Source: Portulaca oleracea
Taxonomy: Eukaryota > Streptophyta > Magnoliopsida > Caryophyllales > Portulacaceae
NCBI GenBank assembly: GCA_029582165.1
Contig: CM055881.1
Span: 20,775,594 to 20,839,593, forward strand
Reading direction: 5' to 3'
Length of the DNA: 64,000 nt
Within the stretch, counting starts at the first letter, position 1. Each line of letters starts with the position of its first letter. Under the pieces are notes generated by a model, which searched no databases, was not told the DNA's origin, and saw only the letters and a program-made list of their open reading frames with translations. This document shows positions 45,361-56,551 of this stretch, one piece after another. The position numbers were made by a program, and so were the translations under genes.

Positions 45361-47410
45361 AAATGCTTTATATCAAATTTTTTTCTTTAATTTTGCTTCT
45401 TTTATAGGAAGATTTGTTTATTCATTCTTATCTTAAATGTTTCATATACTTTCCAATTATTTTTTAAAATTTTTCTTATTCTTCAGTTCAAACAAAGAAA
45501 ATATTTTTTTAAAAAAAATCGCTTTTCTTTTCACCCATTTTTTTTGCAGTGTAAATATATTCTAAAATTACATCATTATAGTGATAATACTCTAACCGGA
45601 CAAATATCAAAAAAAAGTTGTCGAGATGTAACATATGTTTTAAAACTGGTTGATTTAAAACTGATTGCAGAGGTGTGACTGAAATGGTTGGAGGGCTGGA
45701 AGCGGACAACGAAGGGTAGTGGTGAGGGGGATCATGGAGATCAAAGGAGGAAAGAGGTGGAGTTTTGCGAAATCAGGAGAGTTTGGGTGGTTTCTGGCAG
45801 ACGATAGCTGATGACTTTTCGGCGATTTTCTAGCTATTATCAGGCGAGTTCGAGTAATTTTAACACCAAATTCGTCCTATCTTATGGTGAGGCTTTTGTG
45901 GGTATGAGTAATCGATTGGATCTTTTACGGCTGTTGGTGAGTATGGTTTGATTTTGAGGGTTGGCTTGAATCAGTGGAGGTTCCAAGGGTGTGGGTGATG
46001 ATTGGGTTTTAATCATAGAGTGATGTGGGTAGATGTAATTCAATGTGGTTGTTTGATTTTGAGGTGAATGAGTGATATTGGTGGTGTACAGTGGTGTCTT
46101 GGGGTGGTTGAGGTGGTGGCGAGGAGTGGCAAGGTATGTTAGGTGATGGCGGCGGTAGTTATGGGCGGTGGCCAAAACCATCGTCTGGACTCTCAAGTCT
46201 TTGCTAAAAAGAATGGGGAAGACAATCAGCTGAAATGTAACCATTTTCAATATCATACAAAGACTTCTCATAAGAGTGCCCTCTAAATCCTCTTCCTCAG
46301 ACAACACCACCGATGAACTTGAGACAAACATCTGAGAAGTCATCATCATCCCCAGTTCCCCACCCTAAACAATGATCTCCACTCTCCTCATCAATCAGAT
46401 CGTAAGGCACCGGGGTGTCCATTTGCTTTTCTGTATCTACCACTAATCCCAACCCTAACCCTATGAAACCTGCTGGGACAATTTGACAATATGAATAGCT
46501 AAATAAAGAAGAAAATGGAGGAACAGGTTCAATTGAGACCTGTGGCCCAACGTGTTCTCTGCCATGGTCCATGGCTTTGATATTACCAAATGAAATTAAG
46601 TACTTGGAAGGGAATAGCTGCTGTGTACAAGGGAGATTGCTCTGATAGTGCCAGTGAGGAGCAGGCTCCGATGGCTATACTTCAGCGCCAACTGAACATC
46701 ACTGCAGGTAAATGCATGTTGACCATTTGGGCAAATGTGTTAAAGAATAGGCCCTGACCGGTTAACAAACACATTTATAGAGCAACAAGTAGGATTCTTG
46801 TTACAGACACTGCTACATAATACATACAGTCAACACTCAAACTGATAGCTTTAGCTACGTTCATTGAAGCACTTTGTAAGTTCAAAGAATATTTAGAATG
46901 TATGATGATCATTTTACATCTAATTAACACTAGCACTTCATCTTTATAAAATGAGTGAAAAAAGACTCATCGACTATCTGAGAAGAGTAGTGTACATGAA
47001 CTCACGTATGACATTACTGCAGACAATGAAACAAGTTTTAAGCTCCTACAAATCTTGAGTATTCATATATTATATAGAGGGCCATTAGAGCGTAGTTTGA
47101 CAATTGGAATCAGTTTAATGGGCGTTCCACATGGAAATTTGTTCAAATGTCCAAAACTGAGATATGGGATAGCTAAAGCAATCTCAAAAAACCACAAAAG
47201 GTGGAGCTTCACAGTTACAAATGATCCAAAATCTAGTAACATTTCTTTAATCAGTTCATCATAAAACTTATGTGCAGAACCTCTTTGAAAACTAGCTCGC
47301 AGAGGAAGATTCCATTATATAACAGTGAGGACAAAAAGCATAGACTTGGATAAGATGGTGTCACCATCAATTCACTAATTATACAAAATATACAAAGGTT
47401 GGACCATCAA
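45361..47410. other. Intergenic DNA with one unassigned open frame
   Basis: A minus-strand frame at 46297-46572 (starts MDHGREHVGPQV, contains PYDLIDEESGDHCLGWGTGD) is more protein-like than its surroundings, and a plus-strand block ending near 46707 (QAPMAILQRQLNITA then GT) looks like an exon end. Neither could be assigned to a family; they may be captured exons. Confidence 0.3.
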
Positions 47411-47414
47411 TGTC

Positions 47415-47887
47415 GCAACCTTAGATTAAAAAAGCGTGAGGCATGAAAAAGTGCATATATAAGTCCCCAATGTGTGAAGCACGAAGCACATAGAGAACAC
47501 ACACACTTCATGCATGCGAGGCACACTAAAGTGCAATTTTGTCAAGTTATATTTCCGTGCAATAAGCTCAAAAAGGACCTCAAATAATGGATTAGAAACA
47601 AATAATAAGATGGAAAATTAGACAAATCGTCTTTAACATAAGATGCAAAAATAAAATATTGTTCTAAAGAATTAAACAAACATAGCCACACAAGAAGAGA
47701 GGAAGAAAGGGAGGGAGTTGCGAGGTCTAGGGTCTCCTCACGACCTAGAAGGGGTTTTTTAAAAATACGCTAAACATTTCATAATTTTGTAAGAGCTGGA
47801 CAGTAAAAGCCCATAAAGGCGCAGCATAAGGCACAAAAGGCATGGAGGGGAGCACACGAGGTGTGTGCTTTTGAAAACTAAGGTTGC
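47415..47887. mobile_element. MITE-like element with GCAACCTTAG termini
   Basis: GCAACCTTAGATTAAAAAAG at the left and the reverse complement GCAACCTTAGTTTTCAAAAG at the right form the TIR. The interior is rich in 'aggc', 'gcaca' and 'aagtgca' words typical of dispersed hAT-type MITEs. No clear 8-bp duplication was found. Confidence 0.5.
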
Positions 47888-47935
47888 ATCCCTTGTTTCT
47901 CTCATCTGAAAGTGAGTCTCACCAAGCCCACTCAA

Positions 47936-48048
47936 GTATCAGTAGCTCTCGGTCAACAATGTCACCATGAGTCTCTTTTTGCACTATTAGAGGTACGTAT
48001 TCAGGTCAGAATAAAATCGGTTTGGTTTGGACCGAGAGCTACTGATAC
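47936..48048. repeat. 113-bp inverted repeat with perfect 19-bp arms
   Basis: GTATCAGTAGCTCTCGGTC (47936-47954) is exactly reverse-complemented at 48030-48048. A 75-bp loop separates the arms. It could be a small foldback element or a transcribed hairpin. Confidence 0.75.
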
Positions 48049-48838
48049 AAACAGCCTTCACCAAAACCTAGGCACCAACAGCAATGAAAATTAAGGCACA
48101 ATACAGTCACTATCTTTCAGCTGATGGGTTTCATCGAAGAGGATAAAATCTGGAAGTCTTAAGCACAATATATAGAACTAGAAATGATTTCTGGACAACA
48201 TTGGCACGAGAGGCAGCAACAATATGAAAATTTATCATAAAAGAACTAGACACTAATGTATAATTGAACATAGACTCAGCAAAAGAGGTGATATTGATTT
48301 TATTGATTTTAATCCAACATCAGCAGAAATAATGCAGCCAAGGTCCGCAACAAACAGACTGCAGCTGTGTTACATTGGTTACCTATCCCGCTAAAACAGA
48401 GGCCCTCCAATGAGTAAAATACAAGTGCTCGGCCATCAGTTGGGGCTTAATAGGTAACGAAGGCCTCTGGTCAAAAAATGTGCACTGCCCTTTGTTACCT
48501 ATCCCGCTAAAATGGGAGTCGTGAAGTGCCAAACCATCTGTGGTGAGTTAAGCCTAAGTAATTCTGTCAAACCAATCCACCGGAAACTCAACCTGGACTT
48601 GGGGTCCGAAGCTTGAACACAACTTAGCATTGGAAATTTCATTTTAGGCTTTGAACTTCTTCAGGGTGTTAATTATTCCTTGCTCCTATCTCCTCCAAGG
48701 TTCTATTCCTCTTTAATCATGCAATGCTTCTGTGTCATCCAATGTGCATTTTACCCATCATTTCCACTTACAGAGCGCTGCATGCAATTATCCATGATCC
48801 ATCTCAAACTCAACCAATGACTCCAAATTCACCATATT
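48049..48838. other. Downstream region of the PPR gene
   Basis: 'gttacctatcccgctaaaa' is repeated directly near 48379 and 48496, with an inverse-like 'aataggtaacgaaggcctct' between. The last few hundred bases probably contain the PPR 3' UTR, but no polyadenylation site was fixed. Confidence 0.35.
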
Positions 48839-50110
48839 TTACGAAGATTCAGTCATGGAGGAGCATCTTTTCGCTATCATCTGTTGGATTTCTGCAAGTT
48901 CATCCTCCATTCCAGCCTTATAATATCCATTGACTAAGGCATTCAACAGAACTTCATCCAGGTTGCCACCCTTGTTTTGCAACTCCAGCACCAGCTCCTT
49001 CACCAGACCCATCTCCCCAACACAGCAAAGACCCTGGATCAAATACCAATAAACATCAACTATTGAGGAAAGCTTCCTCTCTTTCATCTTTGTGAACAAT
49101 GATATCCCTTTGCTTATGTTTCCCAAACGACAATACCCACTTATCAATGTATAATACAAATAACTGTCCACCACAAAACCTTTTTCATGCATCTCAAAGA
49201 GCAATTTCTCCGCTTCCTCAACCTTACTTGACCCAGAATAGCAGTCAATTAAGAGCCTAAAAGTTGAATTATTGAATGGAATCCTTTCTAGCTTCATCAA
49301 TTTCAACACAGAATGGAGCTCAGGAAGATTCCGCCATCTTGTACATGCATCCACCAATGTATTAAAAGTTACAATGTTGGATTTAACCCCCCTGCCTGCC
49401 ATGCCCTCCACCAAAACTCTAGCCATTTTTAATTCCCCCACATTGCACAATCCTCTTACCATAATGGTCAACGAATACACAGAAACCTCCATACCAGAAT
49501 CCAACATTCGATGAAGGAAATCCAAACCCAAAACGACCTGTCCAGATTGAACCATAGAGAGTAAATGAATAGAACAAGTTTTCTCGTCCCTTTCAACCCC
49601 CTTATCCACCATGTAATCAAACACGGCAAAGGCCAAATCAAACATTCCATGATCAGAATATCTCTTTAGCAACATATTCAACAACTTGGTGATAATTCTA
49701 GATTCATGGCAGTAATTCTCGATCCAACGGACGAAATCAGAAAAGGTGTACCTGGAATTACGAGTGAAGGCAGCATTGGTCAAGAGATGCTCAGCATCGG
49801 AAAACATCCCGGACTTGATAAGCCTGCAAACGAGGGTCAAGTGTGCAGGAAGATCAGGCTTGAAGGAAAGCTCTGATTGGTTCCTGAGAAGAAAATTGAA
49901 GGCGAGGAAGCAATCGGAGGTGCTGACATTTGGGTCGGAGAGCAAGGAATGGAGTTTGTGGGAGGAGAGAGAGGATAGGAGTTCCCGAGATTTGATAGGA
50001 GTTGTAAAAAGGGTTTCTTTGGCTCCATTGCTGACGGACGAGGAAGCTGAAGGCAGTAACCGTTTCGCAGTTTTGAGGGTTTTGAGCAAGTCGTGGATTG
50101 TCATTCGCAC
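48839..50110 (-). CDS. P-class pentatricopeptide repeat (PPR) protein, intact
   Basis: A single uninterrupted 423-codon frame. PPR proteins bind organellar RNA one base per repeat and act in mitochondria or plastids in RNA stability, splicing, translation or editing. The first roughly 45 residues (MRMTIHDLLKTLKTAKRLLP, then Ser-rich and basic) look like an organellar targeting region. Repeats of exactly 35 residues run back to back from about 141 to 415: starts at 176, 211 (VYSLTIMVRGLCNVGELKMA), 246 (IVTFNTLVDA), 281 (NSTFRLLIDCY), 316 (SYLYYTLISGYCRLG), 351 (VDVYWYLIQGLC) and 386 (EVLLNALVNGYYKAG), with a weaker one before 176. All are P-type with no E, DYW or SMR tail. It lacks introns, as most plant PPR genes do. 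The first ATG was taken; a second Met lies two codons later. A Pack-MULE begins 102 bp upstream. The RNA target and organelle cannot be read from this. Confidence 0.95.
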   Translation of the reverse strand: MRMTIHDLLKTLKTAKRLLPSASSSVSNGAKETLFTTPIKSRELLSSLSSHKLHSLLSDPNVSTSDCFLAFNFLLRNQSELSFKPDLPAHLTLVCRLIKSGMFSDAEHLLTNAAFTRNSRYTFSDFVRWIENYCHESRIITKLLNMLLKRYSDHGMFDLAFAVFDYMVDKGVERDEKTCSIHLLSMVQSGQVVLGLDFLHRMLDSGMEVSVYSLTIMVRGLCNVGELKMARVLVEGMAGRGVKSNIVTFNTLVDACTRWRNLPELHSVLKLMKLERIPFNNSTFRLLIDCYSGSSKVEEAEKLLFEMHEKGFVVDSYLYYTLISGYCRLGNISKGISLFTKMKERKLSSIVDVYWYLIQGLCCVGEMGLVKELVLELQNKGGNLDEVLLNALVNGYYKAGMEDELAEIQQMIAKRCSSMTESS

Positions 50111-50212
50111 CCTCGGTTGCTCAGACTTGAGACAGCTACTCCGTCTACTAGTACTAGTACCACAGTTGTCTCTAGGACCATAGGCTTCACCGTTCCCCTA
50201 CAGCGTGTTTGC
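50111..50212 (-). promoter_or_regulatory. Remaining native upstream region of the PPR gene
   Basis: Only 102 bases separate the start codon from the Pack-MULE and its target duplication (50204-50212). No clear TATA box lies in this piece, so some of the promoter or 5' leader may now be provided by the transposon arm. Confidence 0.4.
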
Positions 50213-50340
50213 ACAAAAAATTGCTGGGAGGTATCACACATCTTTTTTAATTAACTCGTCGGTCACAACTTTTTTTAATGCATTGCCGGGGGACATTAAA
50301 CTTACTTAAGTGGCTGATGGGTGACAATCCGGCATGTTTT
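50213..50340. repeat. Left TIR of the Pack-MULE
   Basis: About 128 bases, near-perfect inverse of 51515-51641. Confidence 0.85.
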
Positions 50341-50438
50341 GACCGGAAAAAAAAGGAAAAGTCTTTTTTACCCTTGAAAATTAAGTGAAGTGACCCTTTT
50401 ACCCTTAATCTCACTCCTCGGTCTCTTTTTCTTCTTCA

Positions 50439-51072
50439 ATGGCCTCCACCACTGCTCCTATCTCTCTTCTCACTCTCTCCAACCCCCTCGATTCTCCCTT
50501 TTCTCCACCATACCCACTTCTCTCCTCTCCACCTTCTCCTCCTCCCACCACCATTGACATCTCCGCTAAACACAATGCTAAAAAGGACACAAAACCCTCC
50601 AAACAACCCCCCCACACCACCACTAGCAGCAACAATGAAAGCAAGCAACCCTGCGGTGGGAGCCACCAACGTCCTCCCCCTCCTCCTCTTCATCCCAATC
50701 ATCGGCATCGGAATCTGGTTGTACAACGAACCCTCTAACTCCTGCGTCCGCCTCCTCCAATGGCCAGTCATCCTCCTCGGCTTCCTCATCCTCCTGGCCT
50801 CCCTCGTTGACGGCGGCTTCTGGCGAGTCCAGCAGCTCCTGATCTACTACCTGGTAGCCATGCTGGTTTTGATTATAACTATTTTTTGTTTTGATTCAAT
50901 CCGATGGATTTATAACTATCGTCAAATTGCACACCACGGATTTTCGTTTCTGGTAAGCAAAGTTTCGATTTTTATTTTTCGGGTTTCGATTTTCGTAGGG
51001 GAGCAATTGGAGATATTTGGTGCAATTTTTGCTTATTTGACGATTTCATTTATTGTAATAAATAGACGATGA
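50439..51072 (+). pseudogene. Captured tetraspanin N-terminal fragment
   Basis: The frame starting at 50632 (MKASNPAVGATNVLPLLLFI) reads three hydrophobic segments: residues about 12-30 (TM1, PIIGIGIWLY at its end), 43-58 (TM2, LQWPVILLGFLILLASL) and 67-86 (TM3, LLIYYLVAMLVLIITIFCF). A small loop with NSCVRLLQWP lies after TM1 and GGFWR before TM3. This is the layout and wording of the first third of plant tetraspanins. After about residue 88 similarity ends: the large extracellular loop with CCG and the fourth membrane segment are absent. Upstream, 50380-50631 is CT-rich like a 5' leader; an overlapping proline-rich frame from 50439 (MASTTAPISL) is probably not the tetraspanin frame. The open frame runs on to 51072. 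Tetraspanins are membrane scaffold proteins of about 270 residues; this piece could not make a complete one. Confidence 0.8.
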
Positions 51073-51514
51073 ATTCAGTAAATTCAAGAAATGGGTTTTT
51101 CCCAGATGAAGTATCCTTCAGATTCTAGCAAGAGTGCCTATTAAATCCCTTTTCCGATTTAGGGTTGTGTGTAAATATTGGTACAAATTGCCCTCTGGTA
51201 AATATTGGGTATGCATTTGGGGTTTGGGTATTGTTCTCTTTGTATGTTTGAGCTAAATTTGTGTTTGTAACTCCTAAAGTTTTGATTTTGTGTTGGTATT
51301 GATCGGGAATTTGAGTTGGGTATGCATTTGGGGTTTCGGGTATGCATTTGGTATTGATCGGGGATTGCTATTGATTCTGGAGGAAGAGGATTGAATTATG
51401 GAGGAAGAGGATGAAGAAAAGAGAGAAAGAAGGATGAATGGCATAGTAAGTTAAATTAGAGAGAAAAATAAGGGCATTTTCGTCATTTTTAATATATCTC
51501 GCCGGATTTCAGTC

Positions 51515-51641
51515 AAAATAACCGGATTGTCACCCTTCAGCCACTTAAGTAAGTTTAATGTCCCCCGGCAATGCATTAAAAAAAAGTTGTGACCCGCGAG
51601 TCAATTAAAAAAGATGTGTGGCACCTCCCAACAATTTTTTG
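51515..51641. repeat. Right TIR of the Pack-MULE
   Basis: Near-perfect inverse of the left arm, ending CAACAATTTTTTG at 51641. Confidence 0.85.
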
Positions 51642-51649
51642 CGTATTTG

Positions 51650-52136
51650 CAGGGGTAACAAAAATGACATGACATGAAAAATCGAAATTGGGTTTTGGAC
51701 ATAGTTTTTTTATCCGAATTTAAAATTTCGTCATTCAGTCATAGTCGAATTTGAATTTGGGTCGGGTCTGGGTTTTGGTATTCAAATTCGGCTTGACCGA
51801 ATTTTGGTTACAATTTAGATTTGGTCATTCAGGTTCGGGTTGACCTAACTCAATTATGAGGATAGTGTTAAGTACTCACATAAAGAGGGTCAAATTTTAC
51901 GTTCGGTTATTCGGTCGAATTCGGTCAGCTGGTCATATTTAGTCCAAAAATCCAATATTCAATTAATTTTTAGTTTTGACAAAAAAATCAATTCGGTCAA
52001 ATTCGGTCATTCGGGTTCAGGTCTAGTTATTTTGTCCGAATTAAAATTCGATCAGAGTTCGGGTTTAGAATTTTTTACCGACTACCCGAATTGACCGAAC
52101 CCGATAAGACCCGGACCCAAATTTTTGCCACCCCTA
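51650..52136. mobile_element. hAT-like element with CAGGGGT / TAGGGGT ends
   Basis: The left end CAGGGGTAACAAAAAT and the reverse complement of the right end, TAGGGGTGGCAAAAATTTGG, form a short TIR of the hAT style. The flanking octamers CGTATTTG and CCAATTTG agree at 6 of 8 positions. The interior is made of 'tcggtcaaattcggtc' and 'cccgaattgaccgaaccc' words and encodes nothing. It starts exactly at the right edge of the Pack-MULE duplication. Confidence 0.65.
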
Positions 52137-52169
52137 CCAATTTGTTTTGAAGGCCAATCATAGAAGAGG

Positions 52170-52972
52170 CTGGGATGGCGATGGGTCGGGTTCGGGGCGG
52201 GTAGAGCCGTACCCTTACCCGTACCCATTTTCAAAATTATTACCCTTACCTGTACCCGAATTTAGCGGGTACTAAATATTTGTACTCTTACCCGTACCCA
52301 CCGGGTATGCAGGTACAACGGGTACTATACGGGTATACATAAAGATTAAATTTACTACCCATTTTATACCCATATGCACGAATTAAGGGTTGTATCGGGT
52401 ATTTTGACCATTATTTTCGGGGTTGTATGGGCAACAAGAAGTTGTTGTTTGGGCAGCATGAAACAACACTGTTTCTAGCAATTATGGGCAGCTCAAGCTG
52501 CTGTTTCTGGGCATAAAGCATAAGTTTTAGTACTTGTTATGATGAATTGAAGAAAAGAATGGTGTTTTAATACTTGCTATGATGAATTGAAGAAAAGAAT
52601 GGTGTTTATGGGCATAAAGCATAAAGCATAAGTTGAAGAAGACTGAATGGGCCTAGGGCATAAAGCATAAAGCATAAGTTTTAATACTTGCCATTATGAA
52701 TTGAAGAAAAGATTAGAGTTTCACTTTTCATAATTCTTTTCTTAAATTCTGGGCCGAAATCTGACTGGGCCTTGGGTAGATTCTGGGCTTCGTATTTGCG
52801 GGTCGGGAGTTGGGCGGGTACCCACCGGATACTACCCCGTACCCGTACCCTCACCCGACCTGTATCCGCACTCGACCCGTACCCTTTTTTTTTTTAAAAT
52901 TGTACACTTACCCGCTTTTTCTGGGTCGGGTAGAAGCGGGTACCCGTGGGTACGGGTATTATTGCTATCCCT
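52170..52972. mobile_element. Second hAT-like element rich in ACCCG words
   Basis: The left GGGATGGCGATGGGTCGGG and the reverse complement of the right, GGGATAGCAATAATACCC, form the TIR; AAGAGG occurs on both outer sides. The ends consist of repeated 'cccgtaccc' words. Near 52500-52720 a block with 'cttgctatgatgaattgaag' and 'gcataaagcataa' is repeated in tandem. Confidence 0.6.
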
Positions 52973-53457
52973 AAGAGGAGGGAAGGGTAGGGAGGGTAAG
53001 AGAAGGGAGGGTTATTATTCTTTTTCTTCTTGTTTGAGAATAAAAATAGAAGGTGAAAGGATGAGAATATTTTCCCTCCATTCCCCTTCATTTCTTTAAC
53101 CTTCAAATGAAAGAGGAATGAAATGGAAGGGAAGAATTTTAATATTTTTCCTCTCTTCCCTTCGTGAATATATCCAAACGAAGTTAATCACCTCCCGTCA
53201 ATTCCCTTTTCTTTCCACTTCATTCCTCTCCCATCTCCACTCTAAATTGAATCCAAATAGACTGTTAGTCTAAATGACAATGTTATTGTTTTTTTTATAA
53301 GGAAATGGTAACGTTATTTTCAGCTTTTCAGACATCATTCATACATGACATGATTAAATTTGATATGTTAAAATATGTTTATATCTTAAAATTTTAAATT
53401 TTAATATTTTCTATTTATTGAAATTATGTTCAATTAAATAAAAATTATTTATAAGGT
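52973..53457. other. Purine/pyrimidine-biased spacer
   Basis: 'gagggaaggg' runs at 52977-53010 and complementary-like 'cttcccttcgtgaata' at 53155-53170 suggest an old inverted repeat near 52975-53275, possibly another MITE ('aatggaagggaag'). No boundaries were set. Confidence 0.35.
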
Positions 53458-53460
53458 TTA

Positions 53461-53763
53461 GATTTTGTTCATTTCTGCAATGGATTACATATGGTATGGT
53501 AAAAATATAGATAGTGTGATATAATGTGATGTAGTGTGGTAAATTGTTGTAAAATTTATGGTAAGAATGGTTGGTGTGGTAAGCTGGTGAGGAAAGAGAA
53601 AAGTGAAAACTCGTGACAAAAGTGAGGAAGAGAGAAAATGAAAAGAGAAAAAATTATGATTGTTGTGGTAAAGTGTTGTATGGTATGGTAATATGTGATG
53701 GTTTGTGTTTAATGAGATAAATTGTAGTAAGTGTGGTATGGTACCACTTAAAAGAACGGAGGC
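53461..53763. mobile_element. Tourist-like MITE, TSD TTA
   Basis: The right end AAAAGAACGGAGGC and the diverged left end GATTTTGTTCATTT are inverted. TTA flanks both sides (53458-53460 and 53764-53766). The interior has 'gtggtaaattgttgtaa' and 'ggtatggtaccac' words as in the copy at 2186-2471. Confidence 0.7.
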
Positions 53764-53766
53764 TTA

Positions 53767-56551
53767 GTTTGGTTGATAATTTTCACTCGAGATTGAAGAT
53801 GGTAACTTTGTGATACACTGACGTTAACCATGTCTAAGGACCCATTCGCAACCATCCATCAAGAAAAACAACCACCTTCTTCCGTCGGCGGTCGTCGGAG
53901 GTGACCCTACCTAGTAGGTCGTCGCCCAATAATGAGCCCATGAGAGATTGCCACTAGGGTCTGCATCCACTTTTTTTAGTTATGATTATCGAAATCCTTC
54001 TGAACTCATGGTTGTCCATTTTTTTTTCTACCGGCATGCTCCATTTTTTCCGGGTACTCATGAAATTAATAATCTACTATATATCAAAATCATTTAAATC
54101 ACGATGTTTAGTTTTCGGAACGGAAATATTATTTAGAGTATGGGTTAAAAATAATGTTTATCAAATTAGTGACTCAACTACATATTGAATTTTTGAGTTT
54201 TTTTTTTACTTCAGTTGAATATATTTTCCGAGCATCACGACCACTGGGTGATGGGAAAATAGAGTTGGATAGAGAAGGGTTCGGAAAAAATGTGGACGGT
54301 GATTGCTATTATGTTAAAGATGATGACGGTAGCATGACGAGGGTGATGAGATGTTCTTGGCTAGTAGAGCGTCTTGAAGAAGATAAACTCTAATTTAGGA
54401 AACTTATATTTGAAATATTCGTAGGCTTAAACATATTTTGGCTCAGAGGAGTGTTATTACTGAACAAATTGTTGTTGTGGTTGGCATGCTTATTCCTAAC
54501 TTTCAGGACATGAGTTCCAGTTTGGTTAGTGTCAATCATGTGTCTTATATTTTATTTATTTATTTTTGAATGTGCTTATAGTAACTTATCGGTTATTGTT
54601 ATTCTTATGTTCATTTATTTAGGTTTAACTTATTTATTTATTTATCTTATAGATATACAATATTTTGTTTGTTTATCTTATAGTTATTTTATATGTGCAA
54701 TATCTTATTGTTATATCTTTTTTTTATTTTTAAGGTTTAACTTATTTATTAATTATTTATCTCATAGATATACAATACCTTCTTTATTAATCTAATAGAT
54801 ATACAACATTTTGTAGGCTTGATTTTTATTTTTTTTTTACTTAAGTAAGTTGTTTGGTCCATGAAGCCCCTTTTTGCAGAGGTACACTAACTCAATGGGC
54901 TTGTATAGCGGACAGGGGCATAGGGGTGTTGAAGAGGTTGGGGACTATTATCCGACATCCTTGTCCTAGCTAAGAAATTTGCCACCCGCATCAACTTGGA
55001 GGTTCAGTTTGCCTTCAACCCCAACCCATTGAGGTTGCTTTCGACCATTCTTTGGATGGGCCAAGAGTCTCTCTAGGAACTATTACGACAAGAATAAGAA
55101 GGGTGGTACTTAGCTCTTTATCAGTATTATCATGGCACGATCGTTACCCCCCATCTTGCGAGGTAGACACGATCGTATCAAACACAAGTTGACAGTTTTC
55201 GTTTTTTAGTTTTCTTTAGGGTTTTCTAATTGCCCATATAATTACCCATGTACCCCTCTTAATGTAATAATGTATACTCTTGGATGGTTCGTTCTTTTCT
55301 TGGGGAAGACTTCATTCCAATTACCTATTACTCATGGTATTTGGGAGAAAATAACTAACTTTTGCTGATGAATCATATGGTATTTTTGAGACCAATCTCA
55401 CTCCTCTCTAAATCTTAACTTGTTCATTTTCTTGAGCCGACAATTAAAAAATTATAAAAAGAGGAAAACAATTTTTAGACCATCCCATGATTGCCCCAAC
55501 AACATTCATTCAGACGTTGAATAGGTAAGCATCTACCTCAAAAGAATTTGCATCAGAATACCAATTCATCGTTTGTTTTTTCCGCAGAGAACTCATGAAC
55601 ATTATACAACAATCGTTAAACGTTTACAATGAGACAAACTCATCATCATCTTACGTTGATTGTTAGGCATTTACAATGAGACAACTATAGCATCAACTTA
55701 TGTCATTCGTTAGGCATTTACATCGAGAAAAACTCATCAACATTATTGTAGACTCCGAAAAATCAATGACTTTTCGTCAATGATACTTATGGATTAGCAA
55801 TCGAATGAGTTTTCTTAATCCTTAAAAACAAAAGGACACTTTAAGAAAGAGCTAATGATTCTCATGAATCATAAGTTTGTAAACTTGATTTGAAAATTTC
55901 AACTATTTGAATAATTAATCTCAATGTTTTGCTAGGAAATCACCATGCATAAGACCATATGGGATCAAAATGAGTCATTAGACTAATGGTCCCATAGGCC
56001 AAACCACCTTCACTGGGTCAAGCTAGCGATCCATTGATCACTAGACCCAAAAAGGGGCCAAAAACAAGATCAAGTATGTTGGCCTTAGTTATTGTTTCTG
56101 CCCATTTTCACTTCTTGGTCCTTATACTTTGATGACCAAAGTTAACAAGCAACTAATTAAAACAAATATGAAGAAATAATCACAAGCCGAAGTATGCAAT
56201 GTGACGGGGACCATCCCACCATTGTCAACAATCACGCTATGGTCCATCCTTGCCCCCCCCCACAATGTCCAAGAAACCTCCCAAATAGTTCAATAAGCTA
56301 GGTGCGATGATCTGCCTATAGTTAGTGCACCAATGTCTGTTTTCACTTGCGTATCATTCTAAGGGAAGGTGATGTTGATTTGCATTTTGTTCCACCATCT
56401 TGTACCCAATCATAGCTGAGATGAACTACCCCAAGTCAAGTCAGGAAGATTCATTTTCCATATTGAATCAGCTACTGAAGTCTAGTGCAAGTCTGTGCTA
56501 GAATTTAATTTTGCTAAAAGTGATTAGGTAAGGGAAGTTGTGTGCCTGCTT
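53767..56551. other. Low-information intergenic DNA
   Basis: A plus frame ending at 54393 (GKIELDREGFGKNVDGDCYY... RLEEDKL) is protein-like but was not recognised. 54530-54790 contains tandem T-rich phrases such as 'cttatagatatacaat'. About 55610-55745 holds three units of about 60 bp sharing 'gttaggcatttacaatgaga'. Nothing else assigned. Confidence 0.35.
55610..55745 (+). repeat. Tandem repeat of about 60 bp, three units
   Basis: Each unit contains a variant of 'cgttaggcatttacaatgag' followed by 'aaactcatca'. Confidence 0.6.

Larger units (their letters stand above)
50213..51641. mobile_element. Pack-MULE carrying a tetraspanin gene fragment, 9-bp TSD
   Basis: The left arm (from 50213, ACAAAAAATTGCTGGGAGG) and the reverse complement of the right arm (GCAAAAAATTGTTGGGAGG) match over roughly 130 bases, through 'aatgcattgccgggggacat' and 'aaacttacttaagtggctga'. 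The flanks are CGTGTTTGC (50204-50212) and CGTATTTGC (51642-51650), a 9-bp target duplication with one mismatch. The interior between the arms holds a tetraspanin 5' gene fragment and no transposase. Long TIRs, a 9-bp duplication and a captured gene piece define a Pack-MULE. Confidence 0.9.

Noticed and set aside
49272..50183. Plus-strand open frames opposite the PPR gene
   Set aside because: They are antisense shadows of the PPR coding sequence and have no domain of their own.
50439..50738. 99-codon proline-rich frame as a separate protein
   Set aside because: It overlaps the tetraspanin-like frame; the CT-rich composition explains the open frame, and only the other frame has family similarity.
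52894..53106. Minus-strand frame near the hAT-like element end
   Set aside because: It crosses the transposon boundary and consists of low-complexity purine/pyrimidine sequence.
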